Positions 1 to 5,587 of a DNA stretch of 5,587 bases are shown here, piece after piece; the first letter of the stretch is position 1; each line of letters begins with the position of its first letter. Source of the stretch: a bacterium. Its GTDB lineage: Bacteria > Zixibacteria > MSB-5A5 > GN15 > FEB-12. The notes beneath the pieces were generated by a model. That model did not search any database. It was not told the DNA's origin and was given only the letters and a program-made list of their open reading frames with translations. The DNA lies in contig DAOUUR010000184.1 in assembly GCA_030668045.1 (NCBI GenBank), positions 1 to 5,587 on the forward strand. Direction: 5' to 3'. Made by a program: the position numbers and the translations under genes.

Positions 1-738
1 CTGAAGAATTGCGTAGTACGATGTTGCCGATATTTCATCGGTGTCGGTGAGAATCTCAACTCCCCACTTGGGATGTTTGCGCATGATCTCAAACTCGATT
101 GGATTGAGGGCCGAGCGTTTGTTGAGAATCCGTTCAGAGATTTTCGATTTGCCGACATCGTGAAGAAGTGCACCGACTCCCAATTCATGCAGGAACTGCT
201 CATCCTTGAAACCCATCTGTTGAGCCAACGCCACCGCAAAGGTGCAGACATTGACCGAGTGCGTGTAGGTGTAGTAATCAAACGAAGTGATTTTCATCAG
301 ATTGTGAAACGATTCCTGTCCCTGCAGAATATAGCCGACGGTGGTCGTTACCAGTTCTTTGGATCGTTGGATATTTTCACCGTAGGTCGGGTTGGCCAGG
401 ACATCTTTGACAAGATTGGATGACGTCTCGTAGAGGATCGTCGCCTTCTTCTCCTCTCCTATTTTCGGATCGGAGATAATCATGGGCAGGTTCTTTTCGA
501 TATAGCGCTGGTATTTCGGTTTGTTATCGGAAGTGATATAGAGGCGCTCGACGTTGTTCTCCAGCAGTTTTTGGCGGGTTCGTTCGGTAAATGGGAGGTC
601 GGTCGAGCGATAAAGTACCAGTGTATTATTTACGTTGATATAGAGATCGAAGTTGAGCACAGAATCGACCCGAATCGAATCGAGCTGGATTACCAGATGT
701 TTTTGTTCGGTTCTTTGTTTGAGCGCAGTCGAAGTCAT
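1..738 (-). CDS. HD-GYP-type metal-dependent phosphohydrolase, N-terminal part (C-terminus beyond window)
   Basis: Only the first 246 codons are present and the reading frame runs off the left edge. Residues 1-85 form a non-catalytic N-terminal domain with alternating beta and helix character. Residues 100-150 look helical, and the HD domain starts near residue 150. Visible hallmarks are YTHSVNV with His160, HDVGKSKI with the metal-binding pair His193-Asp194, the stretch ILNKRSALNPIEFEIM (204-219), and KHPKWGVEIL with His222. This order matches the HD-GYP family, whose members typically hydrolyse cyclic di-GMP in the cytoplasm. The HHE..GxGYP motif normally follows directly after the last visible residues, so GYP status cannot be judged. 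The usual Pro after HDxGKxxI is Ser201 here. I chose the ATG at 738 because AGGA lies 8 bases upstream; an in-frame ATG at 777 would add 13 residues. HD identity is secure, but c-di-GMP specificity is inferred. Confidence 0.9.
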   Translation of the reverse strand, partial: MTSTALKQRTEQKHLVIQLDSIRVDSVLNFDLYINVNNTLVLYRSTDLPFTERTRQKLLENNVERLYITSDNKPKYQRYIEKNLPMIISDPKIGEEKKATILYETSSNLVKDVLANPTYGENIQRSKELVTTTVGYILQGQESFHNLMKITSFDYYTYTHSVNVCTFAVALAQQMGFKDEQFLHELGVGALLHDVGKSKISERILNKRSALNPIEFEIMRKHPKWGVEILTDTDEISATSYYAILQ

Positions 739-746
739 CAATCGGT

Positions 747-750
747 TCCT
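747..750 (-). promoter_or_regulatory. Ribosome binding site of the HD-GYP gene
   Basis: On the minus strand AGGA sits 8 bases before the ATG at 738. The competing in-frame ATG at 777 has only AGGG about 8 bases upstream of it. Both are usable, and the 738 site is slightly better. Its product also begins with an unremarkable hydrophilic sequence (MTSTALKQRTEQ). Confidence 0.5.
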
Positions 751-826
751 GACATACCAGTTCCGGGGGCTTTCCATACGGGAAACCCTATCATCAGAGT
801 TATCGGCAGAATGCCCGATTTGGCTT

Positions 827-858
827 AAAAAAAAGCCCCCCAACCGATTGGCGGGGGG
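827..858 (-). terminator. Rho-independent terminator downstream of the 208-residue gene
   Basis: Read on the minus strand, a run of six C, then G, CCAA, the loop TCGG, TTGG and further G residues fold into a GC-rich hairpin with one bulged base. A C and eight consecutive T follow directly. It lies 35 bases past the TAG stop at 894-896 and well before the HD-GYP start at 738. It should therefore end the transcript of the upstream gene and make the HD-GYP gene a separate transcription unit. There is no T-tract on the plus-strand side, so it works in one direction only. Confidence 0.88.
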
Positions 859-893
859 ACCTGCAGGAGGGTGGAGAATCTTGTTAAGTCGGT

Positions 894-1520
894 CTAACCT
901 TTGGAAGTATGACCCTTGATGGTTGTCATGACCGACTGCAGGGAAGTGGTGATATTCCCCAGAATTTTGGAATACTTTTGGAGCAGCTCGGAATATTGCC
1001 AGCGCATCTGAAAGGCCTTTTCCGGGAAATCAAATAGCTCCAGCAGCGAGACCTTGTAGATTTCGTCAATGTACTTGATTATGTAGTACGGATATTCCGG
1101 GACATTGGGGTCTTCAACCTCGCCTTTGCTGAGGCGGTCCCGATAGACCTCGATCTTCTCAAGAACCACCGTACCAAAACACCAGGGTGTCATGATCACG
1201 CCAAGATTGGCGCCATCGGAGTAGAAACGACGGATGTTCTTGAGCAACAGATCGACTATGACGCCACGGGCTCGCAGGTAGGCTAAGGTCTCGGCGTAGT
1301 CCTCTGTGGTTTCCGCCACCAGCCTGTCGATCCGGGCACGTTCAAGAGATGATTTCTCATAGGTTTTCTCAAGGAACAAATAGTAGTCCTCGAAATAGAC
1401 CTTGGAGTTCTCAGACAGAGACATGAGAAAGTAACCATCGTCATCCTGACGAATCCGAGGTTCATTGTTGGAAGCCAGTCTATCCGGTGAAAAGCCGCGC
1501 TGAAATTTTCCTTCGAGCAC
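894..1520 (-). CDS. Hypothetical protein, 208 residues, probably cytoplasmic and mostly helical
   Basis: I do not recognise the family. The protein is rich in charged and aromatic residues. Residues 1-32 look flexible and acidic (RQDDDG at 24-29). Residues 41-100 look like helices with many Tyr and Glu. A more hydrophobic segment with the only cysteine (Cys114, TPWCFG at 111-116) follows, then a Pro/Tyr-rich turn (PEYPYY, 141-146), and further helices lead to a basic C-terminus. No signal peptide, clear membrane segment or catalytic motif is visible. The GTG start at 1520 is chosen because AAGGAG lies 7 bases upstream. The same frame can be read back to an ATG at 1631, but that extension looks non-coding and covers the likely promoter. 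An internal ATG at 1424 lacks a ribosome binding site. The gene appears monocistronic, between its own promoter and a terminator. Reality of the gene is well supported; its function is unknown. Confidence 0.82.
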   Translation of the reverse strand: MLEGKFQRGFSPDRLASNNEPRIRQDDDGYFLMSLSENSKVYFEDYYLFLEKTYEKSSLERARIDRLVAETTEDYAETLAYLRARGVIVDLLLKNIRRFYSDGANLGVIMTPWCFGTVVLEKIEVYRDRLSKGEVEDPNVPEYPYYIIKYIDEIYKVSLLELFDFPEKAFQMRWQYSELLQKYSKILGNITTSLQSVMTTIKGHTSKG

Positions 1521-1527
1521 TGTCGTT

Positions 1528-1533
1528 CTCCTT
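1528..1533 (-). promoter_or_regulatory. Ribosome binding site fixing the GTG start at 1520
   Basis: AAGGAG on the minus strand, a strong match to the anti-Shine-Dalgarno partner, lies 7 bases before GTG at 1520-1518. This is the ideal spacing and decides the start in favour of GTG over the longer reading frame. Confidence 0.85.
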
Positions 1534-1558
1534 GTCTTGTCAGTCCTGACCCTCTTTG

Positions 1559-1587
1559 AGCATAGGCTGTGCCAGTGACGACAGCAA
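1559..1587 (-). promoter_or_regulatory. Candidate sigma-70-type promoter for the 208-residue gene
   Basis: On the minus strand TTGCTG (1587-1582) and TATGCT (1564-1559) are separated by exactly 17 bases. They match the consensus at 3 of 6 and 4 of 6 positions. Transcription would start near 1552 and give a leader of about 32 bases carrying the AAGGAG site. The spacing and position are right but the boxes are weak, so this is a candidate only. Confidence 0.4.
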
Positions 1588-1814
1588 AGGGGTGGGGCGG
1601 CGCTCGGATTCGTGAAGTTATTGGGAGACAAAGGGTAACGGGGCTGTTGGAAGACCCGAGCAGAGGGGTTGGGCGATGTTTGGTACGGTGAAATATGATG
1701 CAGATTGCGCTACGAAAATCAACTGTGTGTAAAGATATGCAGGGTTCGACCCATTCTAAAACTTGCTGTTCTCTTTAGCCGGTTCGTATTTTTTCAGCTT
1801 AGAATAACAATTCC

Positions 1815-1819
1815 AGGAG
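1815..1819 (+). promoter_or_regulatory. Ribosome binding site of the repeat-protein gene, favouring GTG at 1829
   Basis: AGGAG directly abuts an ATG at 1820, a spacing of zero that would not allow normal initiation there. The in-frame GTG at 1829 is 9 bases downstream, within the normal range. No alternative purine-rich site lies further upstream of the ATG. This argues for GTG as the real start. Confidence 0.7.
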
Positions 1820-1828
1820 ATGTCTAAA

Positions 1829-4030
1829 GTGCTGAAGATTGCTGCAACGACCCTGTTTGTAATCGTGATGATCCCGATCCCCGGTACAGCCGACTCAACC
1901 GATGTGCTGGGGGCGATTCTAAATGAAGTCGGATTCACCCGGGATGATTTGGGTTACGAATCGAAAGGGTACTGGAATCGATACCCACTCGATACGGACT
2001 ACCGTTTGACATCATTTGATGACCTGTTCGCGGAACCGCTGAAAATTTGCGATTATGCCACTGTCATGGCCAACACGGTCGAGTTCTATCTCGATCCGGT
2101 ATATGCCGACTCGACCACCGGCGGCCTTTACAAGCTCGTTTATAATCTGGGGGTCGATAAGAAGCGAGGAGGGTTTCGTTCATACTCAGCCAATCTGATA
2201 CCGGCACCAGAGGGCAATGCCCCTCTTGTTCAGGCTATCAGGGAAGTATTCTCTTTAGCGGACAGCCTGAAAGAGTTTTACCGTTTTGAATCAACCGTTC
2301 AGGTTCAGGAAGCTGTTGATAAGATAGATGAAGTGATGCCGCGGTTGTCGGCTGAAGTTGAGACGGTACTCGCTGAGTTGATTGTCAATCTGACCGATGC
2401 TATTCGGTGGCGGACGGTCGCCTTTCGCAATTGTGATCGCGACGATATGAAAAAAGCAATGGCGATTCGTGATCTTGCTGATTCACAGTCTGATGGTCAG
2501 AAGTACTACTCTGAGTTGGATGATATAGCCCACTCGATAGACTGGTCATCACTGCACTATGCCGCATTGAAAGTCGCGGCAGCAGCGGAGAACGCTGAAG
2601 TCGCGTTGCGTCCGCTCGTTGATAAGATGGCGAACGAATTTGAACTTGAGATCAAGACTCCCTTTGGCAAAATAGCAGTGTTCAGTCCTGTTGCAGAGAG
2701 AGGCAAAGAATATCATGGCGTCATGTCTACTATTCAAGTCGAAGGTAAACCATGCTTTGAGTTCGATGCCACTAAGACCCTGCTTGTACTCGATTTCGGA
2801 CGGGATATTGTCTATCAGGGTACGCCGGGAGCGACCGCAACATTGGAGAATCCGGTTTCAGTTATGATCGATCTGGGCGGGGATGACCAGTATGGTTACG
2901 GTCGTGAAGAGTACTTGCCGACTTCAGGTGTCGGTCTGCTCGGTATCGGACTGGTGATTGACAGCAAGGGGGATGACTACTATCGCGGTTCAACATATGC
3001 CCAGGGCGCCGGTTTGTTTGGGGTTGGTATTCTGCTTGATCGTTCCGGAGATGACAAGTATGAGGCCGGCCTCTCAGCACAGGGGTGTGGGTATTTTGGG
3101 ATTGGGCTTTGTTTTGATGTGATCGGTGATGACGAGTACTACCTTTACGCCGAAGGACAGGGGATGGGTGGTGTTGGCGGTGGGATCGGCGTGCTGGCCT
3201 CGTTTTCGGGGAACGATAAGTACACGGCTGAAATTTCACCCGAAGTTTACGACCGGGCCGACTATCACAGCCAGATGAAAATCAACGCCAACAATGTTCA
3301 GGGTTTTGGTGGGGGTCGACGGGGTGACATGACCGATGGCCACGCCTGGGCTGGTGGACTGGGGGCGATTATTGATATTTACGGCGATGACCATTACTAC
3401 TCCGGCAACTGGTCGCTGGGAGCTTCGTACTGGTTTGCTACCGGCATTGCAGTTGACCGTCATGGGGATGATATCTATGAGTCGTGTTATTTCACCCAGG
3501 GTTCAGGAGCACATTTTTGCAATGCGATTCTTCTAGATGAAGGTGGTAACGACGAACACGAATTATTCGAGACGGCGGGGGCGGCGTTTGGGTTCGGCTG
3601 GGATTTCTGTAATGCTTTCCTGATCAATAAAGGTGGTAATGACTGCTATCGGGCAAATATGATCTCAATGGGACTGGCGCAGATACGGTCGTTTGCTTTC
3701 CTGATTGATATCGGCGGGGATGATATGTACCAGCTCGGCAAGGGAACGCCGGGATTGGGGGAGGCATCACCGCGTGATGATTTTGCCCACCCGTCACTTC
3801 TGACACCATACGTGTTCTACGCGAAATCGTTCGGTGGCTTCATTGATATCGGTGGCAGTGACATCTATCATGTTTTTGACGACGATGGCGAAAGTGAACA
3901 TCCGGTTGCACGCGAAAACAACCTGTGGCTGCAACCAGCCCGATCCGATTCAACTTTCGGTGCGAACAATTACGGGGTAGGGATAGACACCGAAGAGGGC
4001 ACGGTACCGGAATTGTACTTGTGGGAGTGA
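1829..4030 (+). CDS. Exported protein with C-terminal Gly-Asp-Asp-x-Tyr repeat domain, function unknown
   Basis: The product has 733 residues from GTG, or 736 from the ATG at 1820; residue numbers here count from the ATG. Lys-containing residues 1-6, a hydrophobic core (7-20) and a likely signal peptidase I site after GTA (22-24) form a signal peptide. There is no lipobox. Residues 25-345 carry no family I know and look mostly helical from about 130 to 275. Residues 346-685 hold eleven copies of G-[D/N/S]-D-x-[Y/H]. The core Gly is at 354, 384, 410, 436, 464, 522, 549, 576, 606, 633 and 679. Between copies recur QGxG and a G-hydrophobic-L/I-hydrophobic-D turn. A parallel beta-solenoid in the periplasm or outside the cell, possibly calcium-binding, is a reasonable inference. 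The pattern differs from the nine-residue RTX repeat. No enzyme motif, membrane anchor or sorting domain is visible at the C-terminus (ELYLWE). The gene ends 8 bases from mfd, which points the other way. Confidence 0.88.
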   Translation: MLKIAATTLFVIVMIPIPGTADSTDVLGAILNEVGFTRDDLGYESKGYWNRYPLDTDYRLTSFDDLFAEPLKICDYATVMANTVEFYLDPVYADSTTGGLYKLVYNLGVDKKRGGFRSYSANLIPAPEGNAPLVQAIREVFSLADSLKEFYRFESTVQVQEAVDKIDEVMPRLSAEVETVLAELIVNLTDAIRWRTVAFRNCDRDDMKKAMAIRDLADSQSDGQKYYSELDDIAHSIDWSSLHYAALKVAAAAENAEVALRPLVDKMANEFELEIKTPFGKIAVFSPVAERGKEYHGVMSTIQVEGKPCFEFDATKTLLVLDFGRDIVYQGTPGATATLENPVSVMIDLGGDDQYGYGREEYLPTSGVGLLGIGLVIDSKGDDYYRGSTYAQGAGLFGVGILLDRSGDDKYEAGLSAQGCGYFGIGLCFDVIGDDEYYLYAEGQGMGGVGGGIGVLASFSGNDKYTAEISPEVYDRADYHSQMKINANNVQGFGGGRRGDMTDGHAWAGGLGAIIDIYGDDHYYSGNWSLGASYWFATGIAVDRHGDDIYESCYFTQGSGAHFCNAILLDEGGNDEHELFETAGAAFGFGWDFCNAFLINKGGNDCYRANMISMGLAQIRSFAFLIDIGGDDMYQLGKGTPGLGEASPRDDFAHPSLLTPYVFYAKSFGGFIDIGGSDIYHVFDDDGESEHPVARENNLWLQPARSDSTFGANNYGVGIDTEEGTVPELYLWE
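2879..3868 (+). repeat. Protein-level tandem repeat region, 11 degenerate units of about 27 codons
   Basis: Distances between successive G-D-D-x-Y cores are 30, 26, 26, 28, 58, 27, 27, 30, 27 and 46 residues. The consensus unit is G-[DN]-D-x-Y, five or six variable residues, then [AGT]QGxG, a Gly-rich turn, and G-hydrophobic-L/I-hydrophobic-D-x-x-G. The two long gaps look like single units carrying loop insertions, near 469-490 and 640-662. The units are diverged in DNA, so this is an old protein repeat and not a recent tandem duplication. The QG element is lost in the last units. Confidence 0.85.
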
Positions 4031-4038
4031 GGTCCCCC

Positions 4039-5587
4039 CTACAATTTTCCCAGCACGCCTCTCAGATAACTCAGGCGGTTGTTCTCGCCGATCTGGCCCA
4101 GGTCGATTATTACCTGGGTGCGGCCGATAAGCGAAAATTCGAGCGGGCAGTCGGTGGCTTTGCGCAAGGCTTCTACCTCGCTGCGTTTCAACATCCGGCC
4201 CTCGATGAAAAACAGGTTGACCCTCCCGTGACGAATCTTGACTTTTTCGATCTCCGTGATGGCGGCTGAAATCTTCACGGCGGTAGCGTCGAAGAGATTG
4301 GTAGCCGACTGTGGCATGCGGCCAAACCTGTCGATAACTTCGTCGCGAATCTTCTCAACTTCGTCAAGCGTATGGCTGTCGGCGAGACGCCGGTAGATAT
4401 CGACTTTCTGCTGGCGGTTATCGACGTATTCTTCGGAGATGTAAGTTTCGATATCGATCTCAAGTTTCGTGTCGGGGAGGCGCTGAATCTCGGCCCCTTT
4501 TAGTTTGGCGATAGCTTCTTCCAGCAGCCGGTTGTACATGTCAAAACCGATCTCCTCAATGAAGCCCGATTGCCTGGCACCCAGAAGCGTACCGGCGCCG
4601 CGTATCTCAAGGTCACGCATAGCCAGCGCAAAACCGGACCCGAGGTCGGAGTGAGCCTCCAGGGCGCGCAGTCGTTTGACGGCATCAGCTTTGAGGCGAC
4701 GGTAAGGAGGCGTTACCAGGTAGGCGAAAGCGCGGAGGGAAGAACGCCCCACCCGTCCCCGAATCTGGTAGAGCTGGGCCAGACCAAACCGGTCGGCGCG
4801 ATTGATGATGATGGTGTTGGCCGAGGGAATATCAAGACCCGATTCGATGATCGACGTACACAGCAGAACATCGTATCGTCTTGAGAGGAACGCGAACATG
4901 ATTCCTTCCAGCGATTTTTCGTGCATCTGTCCGTGCGCCACTGCGATCTCGACCTGTGGAACAATCTTCTTGAGGTAACGATAGACAGCATCGATTGTCT
5001 GAACGCGGTTATGCACAAAAAAGACCTGGCCGCCGCGATCAATCTCACGAAGGATAGCTGTGGCGACGATGGATGGTTCAAACTCAACGATTTCGGTGTG
5101 GATGGGGAGACGATCTTTGGGCGAGGTGTTGATGATGCTCATGTCGCGGACGCCAATCATCGACATCTGAAGGGTGCGGGGGATAGGGGTAGCGGTCATC
5201 GAGATAGTGTCGATGGTTGATCTCAGGTGGCGCAGCTTTTCTTTGTGACGTACACCGAATCGATGTTCCTCATCAATGACAAGAAGCCCGAGGTCCTTGA
5301 AGGTGACATCTTTTGAGAGGAGGCGATGGGTGCCGATGACCATTTCAACTTTTCCAGCGGCCAGATCATCAACTGTCTGCAACAACTCTTTGCGAGTGCG
5401 GAAGCGGGAGAGCATCTCGATCCTGACGGGGAACTCGGCGAATCGTTCGGAGAAAGTCTGGAGATGCTGTTGGGCGAGAATAGTGGTCGGGACCAGAACG
5501 GCGACCTGTTTGCCGTTTTCGATTGCCTTGAAAGCCGCCCGCACGGCCACTTCGGTTTTGCCATACCCGACATCACCACAAACCAGC
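4039..5587 (-). CDS. mfd: Transcription-repair coupling factor Mfd, C-terminal part (N-terminus beyond window)
   Basis: The visible 515 residues cover the ATP-dependent DNA translocase module and the C-terminal domain. In order: Walker A GDVGYGKTE (4-12 of the visible part), motif Ia PTTILAQQH, the Walker B DEEH box (105-108), SMTATPIPRT (129-138), TSIIESGLDIPSA (244-256), QIRGRVGRS (274-282), and the TRG motif RGAGTLLGARQSG (329-341). About 150 residues of the Mfd C-terminal regulatory domain follow. The TRG motif with this C-terminal domain separates Mfd from RecG. Mfd binds RNA polymerase stalled at lesions, pushes it off the template and recruits UvrA for nucleotide excision repair in the cytoplasm. 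The length from Walker A to the stop agrees with typical Mfd of about 1150 residues, so the C-terminus is intact. The UvrB-like and polymerase-binding domains lie to the right of the window. All visible helicase residues are conserved. Confidence 0.98.
   Translation of the reverse strand, partial: LVCGDVGYGKTEVAVRAAFKAIENGKQVAVLVPTTILAQQHLQTFSERFAEFPVRIEMLSRFRTRKELLQTVDDLAAGKVEMVIGTHRLLSKDVTFKDLGLLVIDEEHRFGVRHKEKLRHLRSTIDTISMTATPIPRTLQMSMIGVRDMSIINTSPKDRLPIHTEIVEFEPSIVATAILREIDRGGQVFFVHNRVQTIDAVYRYLKKIVPQVEIAVAHGQMHEKSLEGIMFAFLSRRYDVLLCTSIIESGLDIPSANTIIINRADRFGLAQLYQIRGRVGRSSLRAFAYLVTPPYRRLKADAVKRLRALEAHSDLGSGFALAMRDLEIRGAGTLLGARQSGFIEEIGFDMYNRLLEEAIAKLKGAEIQRLPDTKLEIDIETYISEEYVDNRQQKVDIYRRLADSHTLDEVEKIRDEVIDRFGRMPQSATNLFDATAVKISAAITEIEKVKIRHGRVNLFFIEGRMLKRSEVEALRKATDCPLEFSLIGRTQVIIDLGQIGENNRLSYLRGVLGKL

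Larger units (their letters stand above)
1521..1828. other. Divergent intergenic region between the 208-residue gene and the repeat-protein gene
   Basis: These 308 bases separate two divergent genes and hold both ribosome binding sites and the candidate minus-strand promoter. For the plus-strand gene I see only poor promoter candidates. TAGAAT at 1800-1805 has no good -35 box and would leave a very short leader. TTGCTG at 1763-1768 with TATTTT at 1787-1792 has 18-base spacing but weak boxes. A short inverted repeat, GGGT-TCG-ACCC, lies at 1742-1752. I see no RNA gene and no convincing riboswitch. Confidence 0.6.

Noticed and set aside
73..423. Plus-strand open frame of 116 codons
   Set aside because: It lies antisense within the HD-GYP gene, whose minus-strand frame carries unmistakable family motifs.
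1521..1631. In-frame N-terminal extension of the 208-residue gene to an ATG at 1631
   Set aside because: The 37 extra residues (Pro/Cys/Arg-rich) look non-coding, no ribosome binding site precedes the ATG, and the stretch contains the AAGGAG site and the candidate promoter serving the GTG at 1520.
1738..1756. GGGTTCGACCC resembles a tRNA T-arm
   Set aside because: The T-stem geometry is wrong: the five bases on either side of a seven-base loop do not pair. No D-arm, anticodon arm or acceptor stem can be found around it. It is only a short inverted repeat.
2862..3463. Minus-strand open frames opposite the repeat region
   Set aside because: Their His/Arg/Pro-rich translations are shadows of the Gly-Asp-Tyr codon repeats on the plus strand; there is no ribosome binding site or domain.
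2879..3868. RTX-type calcium-binding repeats
   Set aside because: RTX repeats have a nine-residue GGxGxDxUx period in tandem. Here the period is about 27 residues with a different core, so the RTX name is not justified although calcium binding remains possible.
4012..4042. GGGA/TCCC inverted repeat across the convergent stops as a bidirectional terminator
   Set aside because: The stem is only four pairs and no T-tract follows on either strand.
4570..5220. Plus-strand and alternative minus-strand frames inside mfd
   Set aside because: They overlap a continuous, motif-rich Mfd frame and show no features of their own.

Overview
The window reads as ordinary bacterial chromosome of moderate G+C (roughly half). 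It is densely coded, has Shine-Dalgarno sites (AAGGAG, AGGAG, AGGA) and an intrinsic terminator. The gene content is an HD-domain signalling protein, an unrecognised small protein, a large exported repeat protein and the repair translocase Mfd. This fits a free-living Gram-negative or deep-branching bacterium. The Gly-Asp-Asp-x-Tyr repeat protein resembles hypothetical proteins I associate with uncultured phyla such as Zixibacteria, but that is an impression and not something the window proves. I see no mobile element, CRISPR array, tRNA or rRNA.

Layout from left to right. (1) 1-738, minus: the N-terminal 246 codons of an HD-GYP-type phosphodiesterase, cut by the window edge just before the place where the GYP motif should lie. 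(2) 827-858, minus: a strong Rho-independent terminator that separates the upstream minus-strand gene from the HD-GYP gene. (3) 894-1520, minus: a 208-residue protein of unknown function that starts at a GTG with a very good ribosome binding site and probably has its own promoter at 1559-1587. (4) 1521-1828: a divergent intergenic region. (5) 1829-4030, plus: a large secreted or periplasmic protein with a signal peptide, a helical N-terminal half and a C-terminal half built from eleven G-[D/N/S]-D-x-[Y/H] repeats spaced about 27 residues apart. (6) 4039-5587, minus: the C-terminal 515 residues of transcription-repair coupling factor Mfd, convergent with gene 5 and with only 8 bases between the stop codons.

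The genes do not form one pathway. Mfd is housekeeping repair and the HD-GYP protein is signalling. The 208-residue protein and the repeat protein share a divergent intergenic region, so co-regulation is possible but not shown. The most interesting object is the repeat protein, whose regular acidic/aromatic motif suggests a beta-solenoid, possibly metal-binding, for which I know no established function.
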